DNA from: Pseudarthrobacter sp. GA104
GTDB taxonomy: Bacteria > Actinomycetota > Actinomycetes > Actinomycetales > Micrococcaceae
NCBI RefSeq assembly: GCF_009741265.1
Contig: NZ_WOWL01000001.1
Coordinates: 1,364,001 to 1,428,000, forward strand
Length of the DNA stretch: 64,000 nt
Direction of reading: 5' to 3'
In this document: positions 53,439 through 61,229 of the stretch, piece after piece
How positions within the stretch are numbered: position 1 is the stretch's first letter
Layout: the number at the start of each line of letters is the position of its first letter
Made by a program: the position numbers and the translations under genes
Notes under the pieces: generated by a model
Seen by the model: only the letters and a program-made list of their open reading frames with translations
Told to the model about the DNA's origin: nothing
Database searches by the model: none

Positions 53439-54974
53439 TCAGGCTCGCTGGGCCCCTGGTCGTCCATTGCTGACCACGAAGGACGCGTCCACGACAGCCG
53501 GAGACGTAGTGTCTGCGGCTGAGGCCACGGTGAGGTAATCGCTGCGGAACTCGTCCGGGGTGACGGTGCAGCGGGTCCAGCCCCGCTTATCCGGGTTGAT
53601 GTAACGGGTGTGCGGGTTGTTGGGCAGGGCGTTCTTGATGGACTGGGCCCAGCCGCAACCGGAGCTGATGGAGGTCCCGACGAACTCGGTAGTGACGACT
53701 TTCGAGGCCGGATCAGCGAAATCGAGGAGGACGTCGTTGACGAAGGCAGCGTGCCAGTCACCACTCAGGATCACGGGGTTGGCAGGGTTCTGCTGGTTGA
53801 TGAAGTTGGTGAGCCTGTTGCGTGAGACGACGTAGCCGTCCCACTGGTCGTGGTTCACGGACAACACCTCGGACGGGTCGTAGTCGTACTGGGCCATCAT
53901 CGTCTGCTGGGCGATGACATTCCAGCGTGCCGGGGAGGACGCGAGCCCCTGGAAGAGCCAATGCTCCTGCGCGTCACCCATCAGGGTGCGTGAGGGGTCA
54001 TAGACGTCGGGGTGCTGCGGGCCGCCGGGGAAGTTCTCGGTCAGCTGGTCGGAGCGGTATTGGCGGGTGTCCAGGACGTGGAACCTTGCCAGGTTGCCGT
54101 AGTCCAGGCCGCGGTACAGGACCATGTCCGGGCCGGTGGGCCGCTGCGGGCGGCGCAACGGAAGATGCTCGTAATAGGCCTGGAAAGCGTTGGCGCGCAG
54201 CTGGAGGAACCGCTGGGGTTCGTTGGAGGCCTCGTTGTCCGGTTGGGACACGCCCGCGGCCCAGTTGTTCTCAACTTCGTGGTCGTCGAAGGTGACGACG
54301 AAGGGGAACCTGGCGTGCGCGGCCTGCAGGTCAGGGGAGCTCTTGTACTTGGCATGGTTGTTTCGAAAGTCGGCCAGGCTTTCGTGGGTTTTGCCCTCGT
54401 AGGTGTAGTCCCCCACGTGCACGACCAGGTCAAGGTCCTCCTGAGCCATTGTGCGGTAGGCGGCGTAGCGGCCTCCGGCCCAGGACTGGCAGGAGGCCAG
54501 GCCGAAGGTGATCTTGCCCGGATCCGACCCGGCCGCCGGCGCCGTGCGGGTGTGCCCGACCGGGCTTTCCTCGTTGCCGACACGGAAACGGAACCAGTAG
54601 TCAGACGATGGGTTCAGTCCCACGACCTCGGCGTGAACGGAGTGGGCAAGCTCCGGTGTGGCCGACTCACTTCCTGCTTTGACCACAGTGCGGAACTCCG
54701 GGTCGGTTGCGACCTGCCAGACCACTTCGAGCTGATACGGCGGCATTCCGCCGAGCCCGTCAGCTGCCTGCGGTTCCGGTGCCAGCCGCGTCCACAGGAC
54801 GATGCCGTCCGGGGCGGGGTCGCCCGAGGCGACTCCCAGGGTGAACGGATTCTGCGGGAAGCGTGGCTCCGCCCATGCCGGGGCGGTGGAGAACCCGTAA
54901 ATGGCTGCTGTCGCAGCCGCTCCCCCGCTCAAGGTGAGGAAGCGACGGCGGGAAGTTGCACGAGAAAGGGACAC
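53439..54974 (-). CDS. phoD: Secreted alkaline phosphatase / phosphodiesterase PhoD (copy 1)
   Basis: A 511-residue exported metallophosphatase. The GTG at 54974 is chosen because AGGAG lies 5 nt before it; an ATG at 55010 lacks a site. A twin-arginine signal (TSRRRFLTLSGG) precedes the PhoD N-terminal domain and the metallophosphatase domain with LVVHVGDYTYEG, VVTFDDHEVENNWA, ILSGDWHAAFVNDVLLDF and EFVGTSISSGCG. It frees phosphate from organic phosphates outside the cell. A PHO-box-like repeat lies about 57 nt upstream, and the divergent neighbour is a phosphodiester glycosidase. Confidence 0.93.
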   Translation of the reverse strand: MSLSRATSRRRFLTLSGGAAATAAIYGFSTAPAWAEPRFPQNPFTLGVASGDPAPDGIVLWTRLAPEPQAADGLGGMPPYQLEVVWQVATDPEFRTVVKAGSESATPELAHSVHAEVVGLNPSSDYWFRFRVGNEESPVGHTRTAPAAGSDPGKITFGLASCQSWAGGRYAAYRTMAQEDLDLVVHVGDYTYEGKTHESLADFRNNHAKYKSSPDLQAAHARFPFVVTFDDHEVENNWAAGVSQPDNEASNEPQRFLQLRANAFQAYYEHLPLRRPQRPTGPDMVLYRGLDYGNLARFHVLDTRQYRSDQLTENFPGGPQHPDVYDPSRTLMGDAQEHWLFQGLASSPARWNVIAQQTMMAQYDYDPSEVLSVNHDQWDGYVVSRNRLTNFINQQNPANPVILSGDWHAAFVNDVLLDFADPASKVVTTEFVGTSISSGCGWAQSIKNALPNNPHTRYINPDKRGWTRCTVTPDEFRSDYLTVASAADTTSPAVVDASFVVSNGRPGAQRA

Positions 54975-55030
54975 AATGTCTCCTGAGGGTCTGGGCGATG
55001 TCCGGTCCATTCAGTCAAGGGGAATCAAGG

Positions 55031-55052
55031 GGGCGATGAACCGGGAGTTAAC
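55031..55052 (-). promoter_or_regulatory. PHO-box-like repeats upstream of phoD copy 1
   Basis: On the minus strand the units are gttaactcccg / gttcatcgccc, both fitting the GTTCACC-type 11-nt repeat. A weaker third unit (ccttgattccc) continues the phase toward the gene. On the plus strand of the same 351-nt gap, gttaacctccc (55242) and gttaattaccg (55264) lie exactly 22 nt apart before the glycosidase gene. The gap holds no gene. Confidence 0.5.
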
Positions 55053-55325
55053 ACGCTTCAAACGTTGCCGGAGCCGCAGGGCAGCGATCGTGAGGGCGGG
55101 GACTCGCCATCTCCTCCGAGCGGGCCCAAAACACAGTCTCCCAAAGAAGCCGTAAATCTTCAGGTTGCCATGCGGCTATTCCGGCTTGCCCCGTGTCGTC
55201 GGCTGTCTGTTGCGTCGGGACGATCCATACCCGCATCCCCAGTTAACCTCCCAGCCACATCCGGTTAATTACCGATCAGTAACTTGAAAGCTCCTGTTGA
55301 GACCCCAACCTTAAGAGGCCCCACA

Positions 55326-57014
55326 ATGAGCTCCTCAACCACCCGCCGCGTCCTCACGACGGCCCGGCACCGCCGTGCGGCCGTCACCGCGCTGGCCGTG
55401 TCCCTTCCCCTTGCCTTCCTTGCCCCGGCCGGCGCTTCCACCGCGGCGCCCCTGGCTCCGACGCAGGATCAGCAGAGTTCTGCACCATCGCAGCCCGGTC
55501 ACCTTGACCTCGGCGCGCCGGACCTTCCCGAGACCCGGAACGTGACCACACTGGCCCCGGGCCTGACCCGCACCTCCATCACCCGGGGCACCCCGAACCC
55601 GGACTTCTTCTGGACCGCCGAAGTGGCTGTCCCGTCCACCTCACCGGACCCTGACGCGCCCTCCTCGGCGCTGTCCTCCCAGGCGCAGGCCCAGATGGTC
55701 GCTGACAGGCTCACCGCGGCCGGCGTCACAGCCCGGGTCGAGCACGTCCAGTCACCCCAGCTGGCCGACGCCGGCGGTGACCTCGGCTACCGGGTCCGCG
55801 CCGGACAGTTCGCGGCCAAGGCTGACGGGGCCGCCACCGTCGACCAGATCAAGGCGGCAGGCTACAAGTCCTCGGTCATCTACACCGGCTGGGACGGCGA
55901 CGCCGGCTCCAGCGAGGACGACCGCGGGCCCTGGAAGCTGGAGGTGCTCACCATTGACCCGAAGGAATTCCGCGGCGACCTGACCTCTTCGTTCGGTCCG
56001 AACCTCCAGGACCGCGAAACCACCAGCTCACTGGCTGCCGGCGCCGGCGCACTTGCGGCAATCAACGGCGGCTACTTCGTTATGGACCCGGCGGCAGGCG
56101 CCCCCGGTGATCCCGCAGGCGCAGCAGTCCACGACGGCAAGGTCCTCAGCGAACCCGTCGGAGACCGTCCCTCCCTGGTCCTCGACGAGAACAGCAGCTC
56201 CGTCCAGCGGCTGCACTGGCACGGCACGGTCACGGGCGCCGCCAACACGGGATCCCTGCCCCTGGACGGAATCAACCGCGTGCCGGGTCTCATCCGCAAC
56301 TGCGGCGGCACCGACGACACCCCCACCAACCTGCCGCTGCACGACTTCACCTGCACGGACGCGGACGAAATCGTAGCGATCACCCCCGAGTTCGGCCCCA
56401 CCCCGTCAGGGCCGGGACTCGAAGTCATCCTCGACGCCCACGGCACCGTCACGGCCGTCAACCACGCCCGCGGCACCACCCTCCCGGCCGGCGGGCAGGC
56501 TCTGCAGGCCATCGGGGCGGACGCGGACAAGCTCGCCGCCCTGGCAGTGCCCGGCGCCAAGGTGAAAATCGACACGGACCTGCTCGACGAGAGCGGCAAG
56601 ACCCTGAAGACCGGGGCCACCACGGACGTGGTCAACGGCGGCCCGACCCTCGTCGAAAACGGCCAGCTCAACGTCACCGCCAAGCGTGACGGCATGGTCC
56701 GCACCAACGACAGCAACAGCTTCTTCTACGGCTGGGTCCACAAGCGCAACCCCCGCACCATCGCCGGCACTGACGCCCAGGGCCGCACCCTGCTGGTAAC
56801 CGCCGACGGACGCCAGACCACCAGCCTGGGCCTGAGCATCAAGGAATCCGCCGACGTCGCCCGCTCCCTGGGCATGGTCAACGCCATCAACCTCGACGGC
56901 GGCGGATCAACCACCATGGTCCAGAACGGCCAGGTCGTGAACTCCCCCTCGGACGCCGCCGGCGAACGCCCGGTCGGCGACGCGCTCCTGCTGCTGCCGG
57001 GCCGAAAAGGCTAA
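55326..57014 (+). CDS. Secreted phosphodiester glycosidase family protein (NAGPA domain, copy 1)
   Basis: A 562-residue exported protein. AAGAGG precedes the ATG at 55326. A signal peptide ends near AGASTAA. Residues about 115-190 resemble a SPOR-type repeat (ADRLTAAGVTARVEHVQ, YRVRAGQFAAKADG). The C-terminal part is the NAGPA domain (phosphodiester alpha-GlcNAcase-like) with AAINGGYFVMDP, DGINRVPGLIRNCGG, NGGPTLVENGQ and INLDGGGSTTMVQNG. Related enzymes cleave sugar-phosphodiester bonds, which suits a role in releasing phosphate from wall polymers or glycerophosphodiesters together with PhoD. That role is inferred. Confidence 0.87.
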   Translation: MSSSTTRRVLTTARHRRAAVTALAVSLPLAFLAPAGASTAAPLAPTQDQQSSAPSQPGHLDLGAPDLPETRNVTTLAPGLTRTSITRGTPNPDFFWTAEVAVPSTSPDPDAPSSALSSQAQAQMVADRLTAAGVTARVEHVQSPQLADAGGDLGYRVRAGQFAAKADGAATVDQIKAAGYKSSVIYTGWDGDAGSSEDDRGPWKLEVLTIDPKEFRGDLTSSFGPNLQDRETTSSLAAGAGALAAINGGYFVMDPAAGAPGDPAGAAVHDGKVLSEPVGDRPSLVLDENSSSVQRLHWHGTVTGAANTGSLPLDGINRVPGLIRNCGGTDDTPTNLPLHDFTCTDADEIVAITPEFGPTPSGPGLEVILDAHGTVTAVNHARGTTLPAGGQALQAIGADADKLAALAVPGAKVKIDTDLLDESGKTLKTGATTDVVNGGPTLVENGQLNVTAKRDGMVRTNDSNSFFYGWVHKRNPRTIAGTDAQGRTLLVTADGRQTTSLGLSIKESADVARSLGMVNAINLDGGGSTTMVQNGQVVNSPSDAAGERPVGDALLLLPGRKG

Positions 57015-57121
57015 CGGCGCACAGGCAAGCATGACTTCTTTGGCTTGCCAACCAGATCATCAGCATGCTTAGTATGGGTGCAGCCGAATGCGAACGGCTG
57101 CCAACCAGAGGAGGAAACACC

Positions 57122-57295
57122 ATGGGACTAGGCGACAAGATTGAGAACGCTGCCGAGAAAGCCGGCGGCAAGGGCAAGGAAGCTGCGGGCAACGCCACCG
57201 GCGATGACAGCCTGCGGGCTGAAGGCCAGGCAGACCAGGCCAGAGGCGATGTGAAGCAGGCCGGCGAAAAGGTCAAGGACGCCTTCAAAGACTAA
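57122..57295 (+). CDS. CsbD family stress protein
   Basis: A 57-residue hydrophilic protein with the CsbD repeat pattern (DKIENAAEKAGGKGKEAAG, AEGQADQARGDVKQAGEKVKD). AGAGGAGGAAA precedes the ATG at 57122. CsbD-like proteins are abundant under general stress in many bacteria; their molecular role is unknown. Confidence 0.9.
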   Translation: MGLGDKIENAAEKAGGKGKEAAGNATGDDSLRAEGQADQARGDVKQAGEKVKDAFKD

Positions 57296-57309
57296 CCGCT
57301 TTTACGAGA

Positions 57310-57343
57310 AGGGTGCGCTCAGCGAACGGGGCGCACCTTTTTC
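57310..57343 (+). terminator. Terminator after csbD-like gene
   Basis: GGTGCGC pairs with GCGCACC, and TTTTTCG follows, about 15 nt past the stop. Confidence 0.8.
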
Positions 57344-57402
57344 GTGCCCAGGTGTTGCTGAGTTGCGCCAGAGTATCCGGTCATGCCGTCCTAGACTTCG
57401 CC

Positions 57403-57591
57403 ATGCACCCGTTAGCGGCGATCGCCCTGGTTTTCCTCACCGGGCTTACCTGGATGGTCACGATCCAGACTTTGTTGATCGCCCTGGCCAAAGCCCGGCG
57501 CCCGCCTGGGGCTGAAGTCAGACACGCAGCCCACGCCGAAGCCCAAACAGCTGACGGCGAGGCAGCGGCGAGCCTTACGCTCAGTGGCTGA
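57403..57591 (+). CDS. Small hypothetical membrane protein
   Basis: A 62-residue open frame from ATG 57403 with one hydrophobic helix (LAAIALVFLTGLTWMVTIQTLLIALA) and a polar Ala-rich tail. No ribosome site is obvious and no family is recognised. It may be a real small membrane protein or a chance frame. Confidence 0.4.
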   Translation: MHPLAAIALVFLTGLTWMVTIQTLLIALAKARRPPGAEVRHAAHAEAQTADGEAAASLTLSG

Positions 57592-57667
57592 AACGCCCCT
57601 GATCAGCAGGACAGCTCAGTCCCGGACGTTTTCCCCAGGGAAGCGTGCAGCCCATTCCTGAAGCCGG

Positions 57668-57769
57668 TCAGTGCTCCCGGGCGTAGGCCCATTCCGTGGT
57701 GAGGGTGCGGTTGAAGCGTTCTACTTTGCCATTGGTCTGTGGCCGGTAGGGGCGAGTCTTGCGGTGTTT
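57668..57769 (-). pseudogene. Transposase fragment, IS481-type DDE integrase core
   Basis: On the minus strand 33 codons read through RPYRPQTNGKVERFN and RTLTTEWAYARE before a TGA. This is the conserved end of the rve core of IS481-family transposases, with the catalytic Glu in KVERFN. Nothing upstream or downstream continues the match and no inverted ends were seen. It is the last scrap of an insertion sequence. Confidence 0.8.
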
Positions 57770-57797
57770 ACACCTAGAAACCAAAGTTTCTGGGTGT
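57770..57797 (+). terminator. Terminator-like hairpin at the edge of the transposase scrap
   Basis: ACACCTAGAAAC pairs with GTTTCTGGGTGT (one G-T pair) around a 4-nt loop, followed by TTTTCG. The rest of 57592-57970 holds no gene other than the transposase scrap. Confidence 0.6.
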
Positions 57798-57970
57798 TTT
57801 TCGCTCGTTTAATCGTCAGGCGGGTTTGCTGGGCAGTTCCCCGGCTTCCCTCCCTTGCTTTTTATGGCTTTCGTCCTGCCTGGATCCGCGCAGATGCTTT
57901 ACAGCCGGCAGGCATTCGCCGCATTCTGGTGTGAAGGCTCAGCCAGAGGGGCCTCGGACAGGAGACCGGC

Positions 57971-58537
57971 ATGGCTATTCCCGCAGGCTTTCCCGGACGC
58001 GCATTCCACCGAAACACAGCCACTGCCCCTTCCCTGGCCGACTTGCTGCCAGCACCGGGCCCGGATCTGCGGATGCGGTTTGAACCCCGTTTTGCCGAGC
58101 TTGTGGGTGGTGTTGTGGCCACGCTCCGGGTCGCCGGAAGGACGCCAGTACCGGTCAGCGATCCGCATGGGCGCCAATGGGCACCCGCCTACATTCTGGG
58201 CAGCCTGGAACAGGACCACCCCTTAAAGGCCGCTGCTTCCAACACGGCGGTGGCGGAGGTGGTGGTGGACGGCTCCGGCCGCATGGTCCGCAACCACCCG
58301 GTTCAGGTCATCCGCGGCGCACACAGGCTACTGCCCGTCAGCTGCCCGAGCCTGGCCGACCGCTACGAACAGTTCATCCTCGCCGTAAGGATGGGCGAGG
58401 AACCCCGTGGCGATGCAATGGTCCTGACGCGGCACGGGGAGCTGATGATTGCAGGCCCCGGCCAGGAACCTGTTGCCTTGGCCGACTACCTGAACGACCT
58501 TTGCCGTTCCGCTGTTGGGCGCGCTGCAGCTTTTTAG
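57971..58537 (+). CDS. Hypothetical protein
   Basis: A 188-residue soluble protein not recognised. AGGAG lies 6 nt before the ATG. It has PSLADLLPAPGPDLRMRFEPRFAELVGG near the N-terminus, a central GRQWAPAYILGSLEQDHPL, and a C-terminal helix LADYLNDLCRSAVGRAAAF. No signal peptide or membrane segment. The 3' end overlaps the nuclease pseudogene on the other strand by 4 nt. Confidence 0.55.
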   Translation: MAIPAGFPGRAFHRNTATAPSLADLLPAPGPDLRMRFEPRFAELVGGVVATLRVAGRTPVPVSDPHGRQWAPAYILGSLEQDHPLKAAASNTAVAEVVVDGSGRMVRNHPVQVIRGAHRLLPVSCPSLADRYEQFILAVRMGEEPRGDAMVLTRHGELMIAGPGQEPVALADYLNDLCRSAVGRAAAF

Positions 58538-59316
58538 AACTCGAGGTCGAAGTCAAGATCCAGGTCTTCCATTGCCGCCAGTTCCCGCCAGGTTGATCCA
58601 ACGGCGGCTGCTCCGAGCGTCGCTGCGATCGGCATTCGATCAACGGCGGCCAACTGCTCCAAATCCAGCCCCGTCAATTCGGCGATGTCACGGATCGGTG
58701 CCTGGAAGGTACGGAACGGGCCCAGTGGCGGGGTGCCGTCGAGTGCGCCGGGACGCGGCACGTCCGGCAATTCCGCCAGTTGCGGAGTCTGGTCCACGAT
58801 GTAACCGGTGGCCGCCAGTTCACCTTCGTGGATAAAGGCTGCAACCTTAAAATCGCAACGGGATGTCCACTCCGCGGTAAACCGGGTCGACGTCGCTGAA
58901 GATCGGACCCGTGAAGACCACGACCCTCCTCCGGTGCCCGGCTGCATGATCCAGCAGGTAGGACTCCATCCCGAGCCACAGTTCCAGGCCCTGGTTGAAC
59001 TTTGCCGCCTGGGGAGCGGCGTTGGTGTAGTGGAAAGTGTCCTCGTTGGCCTGTGCGGCCTCCGCCAGGGTGTCACCCCACACGGCGGAGGCCCGGCGGA
59101 CCAGGTGCCCTCGGTCGATGTTGTTCCTGGCATAGACCCGCTCCCGTTTGCTGGTCTTCCCGCAGGCGCGGGTCCAGCCGCCAGTTGATGCCGTGCCGGT
59201 CCAGGTCCATGAGCTTCCGCCCGTCGATTCCAAGCCCCGTCACGGCAGCGAGGCGCTTGTCCAATCGCATCCGCACCGAGAAGTGGGTGTAGGGCAACAA
59301 GCAGCTGAAATCCCCG
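58534..59316 (-). pseudogene. DNA/RNA non-specific endonuclease, two frameshifts
   Basis: Homology to secreted DNA/RNA non-specific nucleases is spread over three frames. Frame 1 has LPYTHFSVRM through NWRLDPRLREDQQTG. Frame 2 has YARNNIDRGHLVRRASAVWG with the DRGH active-site motif, and continues to YRGVDIPLRF. Frame 3 has KVAAFIHEGELAATGYIV to the end. The shifts lie near 59136 (one base missing) and near 58855 (two bases missing). The N-terminus is not clear. Either a pseudogene or two sequencing errors; the general decay of the region favours the former. Confidence 0.8.
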
Positions 59317-59446
59317 GGGCATTCCCCGCGCTGGCCGCCGGCTTCATCCCCCCGACACCTGCCGTTGTCTGCCGCGCCATCCCGGGCGCCTACGTTTGAT
59401 CGCGCCCGGCCCCACCGGGCACCCCCAACACGCACCTGGAGCAGAC

Positions 59447-60394
59447 ATGAAGATGAAGCGAGTCCTGGCCATTGCGGCCGTCGCCGCGGCCACCCTGGCA
59501 GCCGGAACCTCCGCTGTTGCCACCAACGGGCAGGCCCCCAAGGGCCTCACGGCAGAAGCCGAGGCCTTCACCAAGGTGGACCGCAACACCCAGTGGGACC
59601 AGGTCCAGAAGCTCAAGCTGGACTTCCCGACCTTCCACCCGCAGGGCATGTCGCTGGTGGGCGACAAAATCTTCCTCAGCAGCGTCGAGATCCTCGAACC
59701 GACAGTGCGCTACCCTTCGCCCGTTGACGGCTACGACCGCACAACCGGCAAGGGCCGTGGCCACGTCTTCGTCCTCGACCGGCAGGGAAAGCTGCTCAAA
59801 GACATCGTCCTGGGCGAGGACACGATCTACCACCCGGGCGGCACAGACTTCGACGGCGAGAACGTCTGGATTCCCGTCGCCGAATACCGGCCGAACAGCA
59901 GCTCAATCGTCTACACAATCGACCCTGACACCTACCAGGTCACGGAGCAGTTCCGCGAAGCGGACCACGTTGGAGGGGTCGTCGCCGACCGCAAGACCAA
60001 CCGAATCAGTGGCGTCAGCTGGGGTTCACGGAAGCTGTTCACCTGGAACCGCCAAGGCGCGCTCCTGGGGACGCAGGCAAACCCCAGCCACTTCATTGAC
60101 TACCAGGACTGCGAGTACGCCGGTGCCGGCCACCAACTCTGCTCGGGCGTTACCGGCCTGAAGACTGCTGACGGGAAACCGTTCGAGCTCGGCGGCCTCG
60201 CCCTGACCGACCTTGCAGACGGAACCATCATCCACGAGGTTCCCTTCCAGAAGTTCTCCACCGCCGGACACTCCATGACCCGCAACCCCGTTGCCTTGGA
60301 ATCTGATGGCGGTGTTCTGCGCCTGTTCGCCGCCCCCGATGACGGCGAGGAAGCCGCCGGCACTGAACTCTTCGTGTTTGAGGCCCGCCCCTGA
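59447..60394 (+). CDS. Secreted DUF6454-like protein
   Basis: A 315-residue exported protein. GGAG precedes the ATG at 59447. A signal peptide (RVLAIAAVAAATLAAGTSAVA) is followed by a beta-propeller-like body: FHPQGMSLVGDKIFLSSVEI, FVLDRQGKLLKDIVLGE, YHPGGTDFDGENVWIPVAEYRP and HVGGVVADRKTNRISGVSWG. This order fits the DUF6454 family, whose function is not known. It sits between the two phosphatase modules; a role with phosphate compounds is only a guess. Confidence 0.75.
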   Translation: MKMKRVLAIAAVAAATLAAGTSAVATNGQAPKGLTAEAEAFTKVDRNTQWDQVQKLKLDFPTFHPQGMSLVGDKIFLSSVEILEPTVRYPSPVDGYDRTTGKGRGHVFVLDRQGKLLKDIVLGEDTIYHPGGTDFDGENVWIPVAEYRPNSSSIVYTIDPDTYQVTEQFREADHVGGVVADRKTNRISGVSWGSRKLFTWNRQGALLGTQANPSHFIDYQDCEYAGAGHQLCSGVTGLKTADGKPFELGGLALTDLADGTIIHEVPFQKFSTAGHSMTRNPVALESDGGVLRLFAAPDDGEEAAGTELFVFEARP

Positions 60395-60410
60395 GCCAGC
60401 AGGAACCATG

Positions 60411-60449
60411 GCTGCGGGAGGGGACCGGGATTCGGTCCCCTCCCGCAGC
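60411..60449 (+). terminator. Terminator after the DUF6454-like gene
   Basis: A perfect 17-bp GC-rich stem with a 5-nt loop starts 17 nt past the stop; no T-tract follows. Confidence 0.75.
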
Positions 60450-60566
60450 ACACACCAAGGAGTGGTTCCCGGCGGTGATGGCCGGGCAGGGCTAGACTGG
60501 ACGGGCAAGGACGGATTGGGGGATCCAGGGCGGCGCTGCCGCCGTTCCGCTGGTCGGTCGCAGCCA

Positions 60567-61214
60567 ATGGACCCGAGGACTCTCACCGTGACCTTCTTCC
60601 AGGACTTTCCCATCCCGGCGTCCGGCCCCAGGCCCTCCGCCCCCAGGTTCGAGCCGCCTCCGTGGGCCGCTCCCCCGTCCTATGAACTGCCGGCCGTGGT
60701 CCACGTCGGCAAGTTTCTTCACCACAGTCCCGCGATGGTCATGGCGCTCAGAAGTGCGGAGGTGTTCTCCACCGGCTGTTCCTTGAACCTGTCCTGGATC
60801 ATTCGCCGCGGCGAAGAAGACGAGGATGACTGGGCTGACAAGCATGCACTGTTCTTCCAGCCGGGCATGCGCCTCCGCCGCGGCACAGTGCCCTTCTCCG
60901 GGCTGATGTTCGGCGTTCAGTTCGCCGACGGATCCAAGGCAAGCACGGGAGCCCGCGGCCCCCACGGGTTTATGGGCAGCACCGAGGAGCCGGAACCCCC
61001 TACCCTTGTCCTGAACAACGGTGGCGGCAGCGGAGCCCCCGATGAGCTGGCCGGCAGCGGCACCCTCTGGCTCTGGCCGCTTCCGCCCGCCGGCGACCTG
61101 CGCCTGGTGGCCCAGTGGATCGACTTCGGCATGGAGGAAAGTTCCATAACGCTCGACGGCGGACAGCTGCGGCAGGCCGCGGCAGGAGTGCAGCGTTTCT
61201 GGCCGGAAAAGTAG
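60567..61214 (+). CDS. Hypothetical protein
   Basis: A 215-residue protein not recognised. It contains YELPAVVHVGKFLHHSPAMV, SLNLSWIIRRGEEDEDDW, LMFGVQFADGSK and a final helix TLDGGQLRQAAAGVQRFWPEK, suggesting a beta-rich cytoplasmic fold. The start could be ATG 60567 or GTG 60588; the latter has GAGG 10 nt upstream. TAGACT near 60494 may be its -10 box. It ends 15 nt from the convergent phoD copy 2. Confidence 0.65.
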   Translation: MDPRTLTVTFFQDFPIPASGPRPSAPRFEPPPWAAPPSYELPAVVHVGKFLHHSPAMVMALRSAEVFSTGCSLNLSWIIRRGEEDEDDWADKHALFFQPGMRLRRGTVPFSGLMFGVQFADGSKASTGARGPHGFMGSTEEPEPPTLVLNNGGGSGAPDELAGSGTLWLWPLPPAGDLRLVAQWIDFGMEESSITLDGGQLRQAAAGVQRFWPEK

Positions 61215-61229
61215 CAGACGGGGTAGCTG

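Noticed and set aside
57616..57670. Continuation of the transposase scrap in another frame (TDRLQEWAARFPGENVRD)
   Set aside because: It does not resemble the C-terminus of IS481 transposases well enough, so I did not extend the pseudogene.
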